A DNA stretch of 19,780 nt from JAUWZS01 sp964423085 (GTDB taxonomy: Archaea > Aenigmatarchaeota > Aenigmatarchaeia > CG10238-14 > SCSR01). Under the pieces are notes generated by a model, which made no database searches, was not told where the DNA came from, and worked only from the letters and a program-made list of their open reading frames with translations. The stretch covers positions 1-19,780 of the forward strand of contig CAYRDB010000012.1 of assembly GCA_964423085.1 (NCBI GenBank). The letters are read 5' to 3'. A program made the translations under genes and the position numbers. The stretch's first letter is position 1. Each line of letters opens with the position of its first letter. Shown one piece after another: positions 1 to 7,063 of the stretch.

Positions 1-414
1 GTGATGGCTGCGACAAACAGGCCGGATATGATAGACCAGGCGCTTCTCAGGCCGGGAAGGTTCGACAGGTTCGTGATGATACCTCCGCCGGACGAGACCG
101 CTAGAATGAAAATACTCCAGATACACACGAAGAACATGCCGATAAAGGGCGTGGACCTCAAGTCGCTTGCTAAGAAGATGGAAGGGTTCTCGGGCGCGGA
201 CATAGCTGCAGTGGTAAGGGAAGCCGGAATGAACGCGCTAAGGAAGGACCTCAAGACAAAGGAGGTCACCGCAAAGGACTTTGAGGACGCTATGAAAAAC
301 TCGGGGCCGAGCCTTACGGACACGCTGAAAAAGCACTATAACGAATTCGAGCAGAGAAGGAAAAAGATCCACGAGGAAAAGGTCAATGAGGAGCAGCCCA
401 CATACATAGGATGA
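1..414 (+). CDS. cdc48: CDC48/VCP-like AAA+ ATPase, C-terminal part (5' truncated)
   Basis: The frame is open at the window edge, so this is the end of a larger gene. The first residues read VMAATNRPD, the sensor-1 strand of an AAA+ module, followed by the arginine-finger segment ALLRPGRFDR. A sensor-2 region with FSGADIAAVVREAGMNALR comes at about residues 63-81. The PPPDE and PSLT segments resemble the second (D2) ATPase domain of archaeal CDC48 more than proteasome-activating PAN. CDC48 hexamers unfold or extract proteins using ATP. The tail is charged (residues 110-130) and ends in TYIG. The Walker A and B motifs lie outside the window, so activity cannot be judged. It converges on the next gene with 3 bases between stops. 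The AAA+ identity is secure; the CDC48 assignment is likely. Confidence 0.85.
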   Translation: MMAATNRPDMIDQALLRPGRFDRFVMIPPPDETARMKILQIHTKNMPIKGVDLKSLAKKMEGFSGADIAAVVREAGMNALRKDLKTKEVTAKDFEDAMKNSGPSLTDTLKKHYNEFEQRRKKIHEEKVNEEQPTYIG

Positions 415-417
415 AGA

Positions 418-633
418 CTATTTTTTCTTCTTAGGTTTCTTGCTGCCCTTAAAGTACATCAGCATTACTATGGTCGTTACTATAACAACTGAGACTATGG
501 CGACTGTCGTAAGGCTTACATTGAGAGATATTATATAGGTGGAGACCAGGAAAGAAAATGCGGCAACGAATGCAAGTATCGCCATTGCGCCCAGGAACCT
601 CTTCTTCGAACCCCTTGCTCTTTTTGAAGCCAT
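418..633 (-). CDS. Small two-helix membrane protein with Lys-rich tail
   Basis: This 71-residue protein has a basic N-terminus (ASKRARGSKKR), two hydrophobic segments at about residues 13-35 and 41-60, and a basic tail, KGSKKPKKKK. The pattern predicts a hairpin in the membrane with both charged ends in the cytoplasm. I recognise no family. The start ATG at 633 sits about 25 bases downstream of a TATA-like TTTTAATTAG on the minus strand (654-663), so a leaderless transcript is likely. It is transcribed divergently from the Cys-rich secreted protein. The function is unknown. Confidence 0.7.
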   Translation of the reverse strand: MASKRARGSKKRFLGAMAILAFVAAFSFLVSTYIISLNVSLTTVAIVSVVIVTTIVMLMYFKGSKKPKKKK

Positions 634-653
634 TATTAAAATTAGGTTTCGCT

Positions 654-670
654 CTAATTAAAAGTTTTAT
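654..670. promoter_or_regulatory. Overlapping divergent TATA boxes
   Basis: The minus-strand TATA-like element TTTTAATTAG (654-663) lies about 25 bases before ATG 633. The plus-strand element AAAGTTTTAT (661-670) lies about 26 bases before ATG 694. The two overlap by three bases. The same 10-mers recur before other genes in the window, which supports them as promoters. A 6-base inverted repeat, AATTAG/CTAATT (640-645 and 654-659), covers part of the site. Confidence 0.55.
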
Positions 671-693
671 CCTATCTTGGACAAATAATGTGT

Positions 694-2037
694 ATGAAAA
701 TCTGGCAGATAGCGGTAGCTATACTGGCATTGGCTGTCATAGTGGCCCCTGCCAGCGCTTCGGTTTGGACGTGCGACCAGACGGGCGCCCCTAAGAGCGT
801 GTTCTACACAAACGAGACAGTCTATGCGACCAGCGCCAACATAACTTCCGGAGAGCAGAACGTCAGGGTCTACAAGGTTATGAACAACAACAGCTGGGTC
901 GACGGAATGAACCTCACTGACGTCGCCACTTACACGTCGGCGTCCACAAACTCGAGCGGGCACCTGCCTGTCACTCTTGTCTGGCAGTCTCCTTCCATAG
1001 GAAATTATGACATAGTGGCGGACACCGACATGGACGGGGTGTACAACAGCAGCACAGATTTTCTGAACAGCTCATCTACGGCAGGGTTCAGTGTGGCGCA
1101 GGCGCTCATACCCACGCTCACCATATCAGCCGGCGAGTCCACGCCGTCAGACCATGAATGGACTTCAAACAACACCGGCCACAATCCCATGCTCCAGATA
1201 TCGGCAAGCGCATCGATTGAGCCAATCGTGATAAAGTCTCTGGCATTGACTGCTGACGGCACCGGGGACGACAAGGATGGGGTTGTCGCAATATACGCGA
1301 TACTTGACCAGAACGGAAACGGAGAATATGATCAGGGCGAGATGTTCCTGGCGTACTCTGAATACATGTTCAACGACGGAGTGGCGATGCTAAACATAAA
1401 CAACGGGTTCAAAGTTGAGAAGGACCAGAGCGCTGACATACTGTTTACTTATATGATGGGAAATGTTGGGGGCACTTACAGGTTAGACATTGTATCGATT
1501 TCTGCGACCGGTTTCGACAGCGGGGAGGAAGCGACTGTATTCGGACTGCCCATAGGCTCTGCTACAACGACTGTTGAAGGGTATGAAAACGCGACAGTCG
1601 AGGAGCCTGTTATCGTAGAAAACGAGACATTGTCAGAAGAATGCGAAACCGACTCGGACTGCGGCGGGATGTCGTGCAACAACCTGCAGCTCGTGTCCGA
1701 AAGCTGCGAATACGACGAGAACCTTGGAATGAAAGTCTGCATAAGCAACATAGCCAATGTCGACTGCTGTGGGGACGATGACTGCAGCGACGGATACTAC
1801 TGCTCGGGATACACATGCTATTACGACGACGCGTCATCGGGCGGATATGTAGAAACTTCAAACGGCAGCGAAAACTATCCGATAATCATAGCTTCGATAG
1901 TGATAGTGAGCGTTCTGGCAGTTGTGCTTTTTCTGATTATGAAGAACAGGAAAAAGAATCCGTGGAAGAGCGGTAGCGATTACAGCAAGGACCGTGACTG
2001 GGACTCCCTTAAGAGGAAATGGGGAAGGAAATACTAA
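694..2037 (+). CDS. Secreted, membrane-anchored Cys-rich surface protein
   Basis: The protein has 447 residues. It starts with a signal peptide (MKIWQIAVAILALAVIVAPASAS), which is why I chose ATG 694; an in-frame ATG at 688 would add two residues. The ectodomain is rich in Asn, Ser and Thr with many N-glycosylation sequons. Two acidic stretches, DTDMDGVYNSSTD (about 110-122) and DQNGNGEYDQGE (about 205-216), resemble calcium-binding loops. A compact cysteine-rich module follows, with C317, C323, C328, C338, C349, C358, C359, C364, C370 and C375. A transmembrane helix (about 395-416) and a basic cytoplasmic tail end the protein. This topology suggests a cell-surface protein with an external domain held by disulfides or metal. 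I cannot name a family, and no catalytic motif is visible. Confidence 0.8.
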   Translation: MKIWQIAVAILALAVIVAPASASVWTCDQTGAPKSVFYTNETVYATSANITSGEQNVRVYKVMNNNSWVDGMNLTDVATYTSASTNSSGHLPVTLVWQSPSIGNYDIVADTDMDGVYNSSTDFLNSSSTAGFSVAQALIPTLTISAGESTPSDHEWTSNNTGHNPMLQISASASIEPIVIKSLALTADGTGDDKDGVVAIYAILDQNGNGEYDQGEMFLAYSEYMFNDGVAMLNINNGFKVEKDQSADILFTYMMGNVGGTYRLDIVSISATGFDSGEEATVFGLPIGSATTTVEGYENATVEEPVIVENETLSEECETDSDCGGMSCNNLQLVSESCEYDENLGMKVCISNIANVDCCGDDDCSDGYYCSGYTCYYDDASSGGYVETSNGSENYPIIIASIVIVSVLAVVLFLIMKNRKKNPWKSGSDYSKDRDWDSLKRKWGRKY

Positions 2038-2046
2038 GCATCCGAA

Positions 2047-2056
2047 TTTTAATTAG
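2047..2056 (+). promoter_or_regulatory. TATA box for the 34-residue gene
   Basis: TTTTAATTAG here is identical to the minus-strand promoter element at 654-663. Its centre lies about 25 bases upstream of ATG 2076, predicting a leaderless transcript. Confidence 0.5.
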
Positions 2057-2075
2057 CAGGCTCTAAATAATATTT

Positions 2076-2180
2076 ATGGGATGGGACGACTACGATCCGC
2101 CGAAGAAGGAGAAGAAACGGTACAAGTCCTACAAGAAGGGATTTGAAAGGAGCAAGTACGCGAAAAGCAAGAAGGACTGA
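2076..2180 (+). CDS. 34-residue basic protein
   Basis: The frame reads MGWDDYDPPKKEKKR and then continues Lys/Tyr-rich (KSYKKGFERSKYAKSKKD) to TGA at 2178-2180. It has an acidic start and a strongly basic remainder, with no hydrophobic segment, so a soluble nucleic-acid-binding or ribosome-associated role is possible but unproven. Support for a real gene is threefold: a TATA-like element at the expected distance, an ATG just after the predicted start site, and a stop that abuts the rhomboid stop exactly, like other gene ends in this window. It does not match the Arg/Trp-rich ribosomal protein eL41. Confidence 0.5.
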   Translation: MGWDDYDPPKKEKKRYKSYKKGFERSKYAKSKKD

Positions 2181-2819
2181 CTATTTCTGCCAGAAAAAGA
2201 CCAGCTTGCTCCTCTGCCTGCGTATGTACAATCCCAGAGCGACCCCTGCCAACAGTCCGGCCAGATGCGCCTGGTGCGCTATGTTGCTCGAGGGGAACAG
2301 AATCCCAGTGAACTCTAGTATGAACCATAGCACTGCTGCGAATATTATCGGCATGGGCGCGAACCCTATGTACACTACAAGACCAGGATAGAGGACGGCA
2401 AGCATCGCCATTATTCCGTATATCGCGCCGCTGGCTCCGACAGCAGGTATTGCGCCGTAGGGCGCGGTCATCCAATACGCTATGTTACCTAGGAAGCCTG
2501 CCAGGAAGAAGAGCACTAGGAACTGCTTTGTAGAAACCCTCGGCTCAAGGTATATTCCGAATATGAAAAGCGCGAACATGTTGAAGAACAGGTGGCTGAT
2601 GTCGGCGTGAAAAAATATCGAAGTGATGGTGGTCCAAGGGGTCTGCAGAAGATTGGCAGGAGTGAACGCGAAAGCCGGCCATACGCCGAATATCGAGTCT
2701 ATGACAAAGACAGCCACGCACGTGGCTATGAATATGAAAGTCCATTTCGGCCGCTTGACTTCCCTTCGCCTTTTAGCCATGACCGGAGGCTGGTAAAAGA
2801 AGAACTGCTTGTCGTTCAT
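2181..2819 (-). CDS. Rhomboid family intramembrane serine protease
   Basis: This 212-residue polytopic membrane protein carries the full rhomboid signature: HADISHLFFNM (residues 71-81), the nucleophile motif GASG with Ser130, and AHLAG with His185 in the last helix. Rhomboids cleave transmembrane proteins within the bilayer using this Ser-His dyad. About six helices are visible, as in the basic bacterial and archaeal form. A short basic N-terminus (KRRREVKRPK) precedes helix 1. Met1 at 2819 is used; Met14 at 2780 is an alternative that keeps all helices. A TATA-like AATAAAT on the minus strand near 2847-2858 suggests its own promoter inside the end of the permease gene. The substrate is unknown. 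Confidence 0.92.
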   Translation of the reverse strand: MNDKQFFFYQPPVMAKRRREVKRPKWTFIFIATCVAVFVIDSIFGVWPAFAFTPANLLQTPWTTITSIFFHADISHLFFNMFALFIFGIYLEPRVSTKQFLVLFFLAGFLGNIAYWMTAPYGAIPAVGASGAIYGIMAMLAVLYPGLVVYIGFAPMPIIFAAVLWFILEFTGILFPSSNIAHQAHLAGLLAGVALGLYIRRQRSKLVFFWQK

Positions 2820-2852
2820 CGTGAACCTAACCAGAGTTTGTATTCAGAGGAT

Positions 2853-3617
2853 TTATTTCTTCCTGCTGAAAAGAACGCTAGCCAATACCACGCTGGCAGA
2901 AGTGAACGCTGCCACAACGCCCAGGCTTATCAGAGGGTTGAAAGAGGACACGCCTATGCATGCGTACCTCATCAGCTCCACCCCGTAGGTCATGGGATTG
3001 ATGTACATTATCCAGCTGACGTAAGACGGCAGGTTGTTTATTGGAAAAAGGGCCCCGCTCATCAGGAACATGGGCATTACAATAAAGTTCATTATTGCGC
3101 TGAACCCCTCCATAGTGTCCATCATCGAAGCTATCGCTATGCCTATTGAGACAAACCCAACAGAAACAAGAATTATTATCGGCAGTATTGTGAGAACCAC
3201 TGTGGGAAGGAACTGTACGCCTATTGCGAACGATATCGCTATTATTATGACAGACTGCATAATGGACCAAGTCGAGCCGCCGAGCGCCTTCCCCACTATG
3301 ATGGATTTCCTTGATATCGGAGCCACAAGCATCTCCTTGAGGAATCCGAACTCCCTGTCCCATATCACAGACACTCCTGAAAACAGGGACGTGAACAGAA
3401 CGCTCATCGCGACTATGCCTGGAGCTATGAAAGGGAGGTAGTCAATACCAGCACCTGAAAATGACATCGAGCTTCCCAAGCCCACGCCCATTATCAGCAG
3501 CCATATCACAGGCCTGGCCACCGAGCTCAGGAATCCCGCCTTGTCCCTATACATGCGCCTGAACTCCCTAAGCCAAATAGCATATATTCCCATGAGCTCC
3601 CTTTTCATGTCTGCCAT
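2853..3617 (-). CDS. ABC-2 type exporter permease
   Basis: The 254-residue protein has about six membrane segments. It contains the typical ABC-2 loop EFGFLKEMLVAPISR (about residues 88-102) and the late motif MSGALFPINNLP (about 185-196), as in DrrB-like exporter permeases. It starts two bases after the stop of the ATPase gene, with an SD-like GGAG inside the end of that gene, so the two are translationally linked. It would form the membrane part of an exporter with that ATPase. Such pairs export lipids, drugs or polysaccharides; nothing here fixes the substrate, although the genes nearby are mostly envelope-related. Confidence 0.9.
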   Translation of the reverse strand: MADMKRELMGIYAIWLREFRRMYRDKAGFLSSVARPVIWLLIMGVGLGSSMSFSGAGIDYLPFIAPGIVAMSVLFTSLFSGVSVIWDREFGFLKEMLVAPISRKSIIVGKALGGSTWSIMQSVIIIAISFAIGVQFLPTVVLTILPIIILVSVGFVSIGIAIASMMDTMEGFSAIMNFIVMPMFLMSGALFPINNLPSYVSWIMYINPMTYGVELMRYACIGVSSFNPLISLGVVAAFTSASVVLASVLFSRKK

Positions 3618-3619
3618 AA

Positions 3620-4615
3620 CTATCTTCTCCTGTGGATTCCGCTAAGGCGCACGTTTTCCATCGAACCGACCTTTTCGTCCCTCATCTCCTTCCCAGTGAG
3701 ATGCAGGAACACGTCGTTGAGGGTCGGCTTGTGAACGCTTGCTTCCACTATATCTATGCCGGCCTTGTTGGCGTCCTCGAAAACTTTCCTTATGCTTCTC
3801 TCTGCGTTCTTAACGTATACTACGAACTTGCCGTCGAATCCTTTAGATTTAGGGAAAGCCTTCAGGACCTTTTCCTTCACACCGGGGTGATCGCCGTTCT
3901 CCACCTTTATCGATATTGTCTCGCTGCCTATGATGGATTTCAAGTCCTTGGGAGTGCCCAGAGCTATTATTTTTCCCTTGTCTATGACTGCAATCCTGTT
4001 GCATAGTATGTCGGCTTCCTCCATGTAGTGGGTCGTCAATACAATGGTTATGTTCTCCTGCTTGGCAAGCTTTCTTATGTACTCCCATATGTGGTCTCTC
4101 GTCTGCGGATCCAGCCCCAGCGTCGGCTCGTCCAGAAAAAGAACCTTCGGGTACTGTATGAGGCCCCTCGCTATCTCCAGCCTCCTGCGCATGCCCCCCG
4201 AATATGTTCTGACCAGAGAGTCGGACCTGTCCTTCAGCTCGACTATTTCCAGAACCTCGTCTATCCTCTTTGCCATCGTCTTCCTTTCAATTCCGTACAG
4301 CATCGCATGAAACTCTAGGTTCTCGCGACCGGTAAGCCTGTCGTCTAGGCTTGGATCCTGAAAAACAACTCCTATGCTATTCCTCACAGCGTCCTGGTTC
4401 TTTATGATATCCAACCCCACTATCTTTGCGGTTCCCGAGCTTGGCGACGTGAGCATGGAAAACATGGATATCAATGTAGTCTTGCCGGAACCGTTCGGTC
4501 CGAGGATTCCAAATATTTCGCCCGGCATTATCTCAATATCAATGCCGTCCACTGCCACAAAATCGCCGAACCTCTTGGTAAGCTTGCTCGTTTTTATCGC
4601 AGGATTCGATGGCAT
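3620..4615 (-). CDS. ABC transporter ATPase (DrrA-like)
   Basis: This 331-residue ATPase shows all nucleotide-binding motifs: Walker A GPNGSGKTT (39-47), Q-loop Gln86, signature YSGGM (138-142), Walker B VLFLDEP (158-164), D-loop GLDP and H-loop His196. The C-terminal extension (about 230-331) includes HKPTLNDVFLHLTGKE, typical of ATPases that pair with ABC-2 permeases. ATG 4615 lies behind an AT-rich stretch with AATATTT about 22-30 bases upstream, fitting a leaderless start. It is the first gene of the exporter pair and is divergent from the MinD-like gene. Confidence 0.93.
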   Translation of the reverse strand: MPSNPAIKTSKLTKRFGDFVAVDGIDIEIMPGEIFGILGPNGSGKTTLISMFSMLTSPSSGTAKIVGLDIIKNQDAVRNSIGVVFQDPSLDDRLTGRENLEFHAMLYGIERKTMAKRIDEVLEIVELKDRSDSLVRTYSGGMRRRLEIARGLIQYPKVLFLDEPTLGLDPQTRDHIWEYIRKLAKQENITIVLTTHYMEEADILCNRIAVIDKGKIIALGTPKDLKSIIGSETISIKVENGDHPGVKEKVLKAFPKSKGFDGKFVVYVKNAERSIRKVFEDANKAGIDIVEASVHKPTLNDVFLHLTGKEMRDEKVGSMENVRLSGIHRRR

Positions 4616-4664
4616 ATGAATAAATTAGAAATATTTCGAATATATACGTTCGCGGACATTCTGT

Positions 4665-4674
4665 AAAGTTTTAT
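4665..4674 (+). promoter_or_regulatory. TATA box of the MinD-like operon
   Basis: AAAGTTTTAT is identical to the elements at 661-670 (+) and 10621-10630 (-). Transcription would start near 4698, leaving roughly 100 bases of leader before the MinD start, unlike the leaderless genes around it. Confidence 0.5.
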
Positions 4675-4697
4675 TTAATCAGAACCACATAATTGTT

Positions 4698-4803
4698 TAT
4701 AGGTTGGGTTTTGGGTACGTAAATTAACTTGGAAAAAAAGGTGTTTGGAAAAAAAAGCATGGATGAGATGGCTACTGTTTGCTGTCGACTGGTGATTTAT
4801 TGA
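4698..4803 (+). promoter_or_regulatory. Leader of MinD-like gene with overlapping short reading frame
   Basis: The leader contains two copies of TTGGAAAAAAA (4729-4739 and 4745-4755) spaced 16 bases apart. A reading frame can start at TTG 4729, GTG 4741, ATG 4759 or ATG 4768 and ends at TGA 4801-4803. The TTG start of the MinD-like gene (4800-4802) overlaps that stop (TTGA), the geometry of translational coupling. The SD-like GGTGAT (4791-4796) lies inside the short frame. The longest version encodes 24 residues and the ATG 4759 version 14 (MDEMATVCCRLVIY). Whether the peptide is made is unknown. Confidence 0.35.
4729..4755 (+). repeat. Two direct repeats TTGGAAAAAAA
   Basis: Two 11-base copies start 16 bases apart in the leader of the MinD-like gene. 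They could be a protein-binding or RNA-regulatory site, or just A-rich slippage-prone sequence. Confidence 0.5.
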
Positions 4804-5666
4804 CTAGGGTAATAGGAATATCTTCTGGCAAGGGCGGGGTCGGCAAGACCACGGTTGTGGCAAACTTGGCGCTGGCGCTTAGGAAACTTGGCAAGAGCGT
4901 TGTCATGGTGGACTGCAACCTTTCAACTCCGCACCTCAGCTACTATCTAGGAGTCAACGACTACAAGAAGACAATCAACGACGTCATGAGGGAAACCGCT
5001 GACATAAAGTCTGCGATGTACAACTACGACGGAGTAAAGTTCATACCGGCTTCTCTCAGCCTGAAGAGCCTTGTCGGCTTGGATTTGAAAAAATTCAAAA
5101 AGACAATAAGCGAGATAGTCGGGCCTAAGGTGGACTATGTTCTTCTTGACTCTGCCCCCGGGCTTGGCAGGGAGGCTGTGTGCGTGCTCAACGCAGCGGA
5201 CGAGATACTTTTCGTGACCACTCCGTTCATACCTATGGTGAACGATGTTCTCAGGTGCATAGACGTGCTAAAGCAGCTGGGAAAGAAGAAGGTCGGCGTT
5301 GTTTTGAACATGTCGACTGGGGGCAGGCACGAGCTTTTCAGCGACTCTGTCGAAGGCGTTCTGGGAGTCCCGGTTGTGGGCGAGATACCGTTCGAGAAGA
5401 AAATGCCACACAGCCTTGTGACAGGAACGCCGATAATGTCCATGGACGAGGGCTCCGCGTCTAGCACGGGATTCATGATGCTGGCAGCCACGCTGAGCGG
5501 AGAAAAGTACCAGCCGCCGGGAATTGTTAAGAGGACCTTTGGCGCGTTTAGAAGCGCGTTGGGTTCCTTCTCCAACATGGGGATAGCGATATCACAGGAC
5601 GTGAAAAACATAGAAAGCGAGATGTTTATCGAGCCTGAGCAAAACTCCAGAAACAGAAATGCCTGA
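4800..5666 (+). CDS. MinD/ParA-like P-loop ATPase
   Basis: With TTG 4800 as start, the protein has 288 residues and begins MTRVIGISSGKGGVGKTT, the usual MinD N-terminus. The deviant Walker A has signature Lys11 and Lys16. A switch region VDCNLSTPHL and a Walker B-like VLLDSAPGLGRE follow. GGTGAT (4791-4796) precedes TTG by three bases, the same spacing as in the 43-residue gene at 6497-6628. An earlier TTG at 4779 would add seven residues. MinD-like ATPases dimerise on ATP and position partners at membranes. The C-terminal RTFGAFRSALGSF (near 248-260) could be a membrane-binding amphipathic helix. It probably shares an operon with the membrane protein 29 bases downstream. The archaeal role (division, polar positioning or other) is undetermined. 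Confidence 0.9.
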   Translation: MTRVIGISSGKGGVGKTTVVANLALALRKLGKSVVMVDCNLSTPHLSYYLGVNDYKKTINDVMRETADIKSAMYNYDGVKFIPASLSLKSLVGLDLKKFKKTISEIVGPKVDYVLLDSAPGLGREAVCVLNAADEILFVTTPFIPMVNDVLRCIDVLKQLGKKKVGVVLNMSTGGRHELFSDSVEGVLGVPVVGEIPFEKKMPHSLVTGTPIMSMDEGSASSTGFMMLAATLSGEKYQPPGIVKRTFGAFRSALGSFSNMGIAISQDVKNIESEMFIEPEQNSRNRNA

Positions 5667-5695
5667 TTTATCTCTTTCTAAACGAGAAGATTATT

Positions 5696-6496
5696 ATGGG
5701 ATTTTTGAGGGGTGCGGGGAGGTTCGCAAGCAAGCTCTTGCTTACAGCAGCTCTCGGACTGTTCATAGTCTCAGTGGGCATGGCGGAGTTCACCGAGTAC
5801 GAAAATCTCAACGCGGTGTTCAATGAAATCATAGGCTCGCAAATGGAGCAGATTTCAGGAAGCACTGGAAATTCTGAAGAGGATCTGCAGGAAATATACG
5901 ACAAGCTCCTGGAGCAGTGCGGAGACAAGGAGAGCATAGAAATACCGGTGATAGAGCTAAACCAGACAGTGACCATAAACTGCGAAGAACTGAGGGAGAA
6001 CGGGCTTCAGAGCGTGCAAGAGCTGGCGACCGAGATGATGGTCACGCCGCTCTTCGACCAGATATACTACAAGGAGTACGACTGCGAATTCATAACCTGC
6101 GTGCAGCGCGGAGACGTACTTGTGCTGTTTTCGGAGAAGGGAAACGAGTTCTTCACAGAGGCTCAGATTTACGCGGCAGCGGCCACATTGGGATTTGCTG
6201 TTTTGGTAATCTTGCTTTCTGAGAACTGGCCGGACAGGTTCAGGGGAGTTGGATGGTCCATGGTGACAGTCGGACTGACGTATATTTTCATGGAAGCCGG
6301 CAAGATTGCGCTTGCAGACGCAATCGGCACCGAAAGTCTGGGTGGAATAGCGCTTTTCGACATGCTTGAGAGCATGATGGCGCCTGTGATTAGCATGTTC
6401 GTAATCTGCCTTGCGGCAGGATCGGTAATGGTATTCGTGGGGTACACTCTTAGATTCATAGGAAAGAAGAAGGAAGTTGGAATAAAGAAAAAGTAG
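5696..6496 (+). CDS. Membrane protein of unknown function, partner of MinD-like gene
   Basis: This 266-residue protein has an N-terminal hydrophobic helix (about 13-29), a polar domain of about 125 residues with four cysteines (C75, C96, C130, C135), then three hydrophobic helices (about 157-174, 185-201 and 228-250) and a Lys-rich tail (GKKKEVGIKKK). The acidic, Cys-containing domain is probably outside the cell, where the cysteines could form two disulfides. ATG 5696 follows the MinD-like stop by 29 bases on the same strand with no clear promoter between, so co-transcription is likely. I know no family for it. A membrane partner for the MinD-like ATPase is a reasonable but untested inference. 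Confidence 0.75.
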   Translation: MGFLRGAGRFASKLLLTAALGLFIVSVGMAEFTEYENLNAVFNEIIGSQMEQISGSTGNSEEDLQEIYDKLLEQCGDKESIEIPVIELNQTVTINCEELRENGLQSVQELATEMMVTPLFDQIYYKEYDCEFITCVQRGDVLVLFSEKGNEFFTEAQIYAAAATLGFAVLVILLSENWPDRFRGVGWSMVTVGLTYIFMEAGKIALADAIGTESLGGIALFDMLESMMAPVISMFVICLAAGSVMVFVGYTLRFIGKKKEVGIKKK

Positions 6497-6628
6497 CTAC
6501 CCTATGTACTTTAGGTCCTTTTCATGCTCCTTGTGGAGCTTGATGTACCTGTCAAGCTCATCGAGTATGAATCTTTCCACCCTTATTTCAGCGCGAGTCT
6601 TGTACGGCCTGGCTTTCTTAGACTTCAT
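6497..6628 (-). CDS. 43-residue basic protein
   Basis: The frame encodes MKSKKARPYKTRAEIR followed by an amphipathic, charged stretch (VERFILDELDRYIKLHKEHE) and ends DLKYIG. It is likely a single helix with a basic N-terminal tail. A strong SD, AGGTGAT (minus strand, 6632-6638), lies three bases before the ATG and contains the stop codon of the upstream winged-helix gene, so the two genes are coupled. Its stop abuts the stop of the membrane-protein gene at 6496. The function is unknown; coupling to a putative DNA-binding protein suggests a partner or modulator. Confidence 0.65.
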   Translation of the reverse strand: MKSKKARPYKTRAEIRVERFILDELDRYIKLHKEHEKDLKYIG

Positions 6629-6632
6629 GCAA

Positions 6633-6890
6633 TCACCTGCCGAACGGAATTAGCGACTCTTGGACATATTCTATGTGAACCTTCTCAAGGAGCTCGATGT
6701 CAACTCCCGTGTTGACTGTCCTTATCTTTCCCTCCACGCGCAGCTTCTTCAGGCAGTCGGAAACCGACTTTGCAGAGTCGCAAACTCTATCGTCAATGAG
6801 CTGCTTGAATATCTCTCTCAAGGGAAGCGGCCCGTCGTACCTGCGCTTTAGGTTCCTCAGCACGTCTAGAACTTCTTCCATTTGGTCCAT
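6633..6890 (-). CDS. Small winged-helix-like putative DNA-binding protein
   Basis: From ATG 6890 the protein has 85 residues (MDQMEEVLDVLRNLKRR...). I chose this start because a GGAGGG SD (minus strand, 6896-6901) lies five bases upstream; an upstream TTG at 6914 would give 93 residues but has the SD inside the coding part. The middle, LPLREIFKQLID followed by AKSVSDCLKKLRVEGKI, has the helix-turn-helix and wing pattern of winged-helix regulators, with a first coil-like helix before it. It is translationally coupled to the 43-residue gene. It may be a transcription regulator, but the fold is inferred from pattern only. Confidence 0.6.
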   Translation of the reverse strand: MDQMEEVLDVLRNLKRRYDGPLPLREIFKQLIDDRVCDSAKSVSDCLKKLRVEGKIRTVNTGVDIELLEKVHIEYVQESLIPFGR

Positions 6891-7018
6891 CCAATCCCTC
6901 CGGAAGTTGAGCAAGCGCCCAACAGAAGAAAATTCGGAGTTTAGAGATAAATCGTTTTGGCTACCGTAAAAGATGTTTTGAAGAACCCGTGTAACCTAAA
7001 TCCAGTGATTCAACGCAA

Positions 7019-7033
7019 TAATAGTTTTAATAA
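7019..7033 (+). promoter_or_regulatory. Probable promoter of CBS-domain gene
   Basis: TAATAGTTTTAATAA is a TATA-like element centred about 37 bases before ATG 7064, giving a leader of about ten bases. The rest of 6891-7063 holds the SD and probable promoter (ATTTATC on the minus strand near 6945-6955) of the winged-helix gene, and nothing else I recognise. Confidence 0.4.
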
Positions 7034-7063
7034 TTTGAAATCATAATATGTCTTTGATATCAA

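Noticed and set aside
400..411. C-terminal TYIG of the AAA+ protein as a proteasome-docking HbYX motif
   Set aside because: HbYX needs Tyr as the second-last residue; here it is third from the end. The 43-residue protein also ends YIG, which I judge coincidence.
2076..2180. The 34-residue protein as ribosomal protein eL41
   Set aside because: eL41 is Arg-rich with a conserved Trp-Arg core and shorter; this protein is Lys/Tyr-rich with an acidic start.
4616..4666. A 16-codon frame (MNKLEIFRIY...) between the ABC ATPase and MinD-like genes
   Set aside because: It has no SD or promoter at a workable distance and overlaps the ATPase promoter; likely chance.
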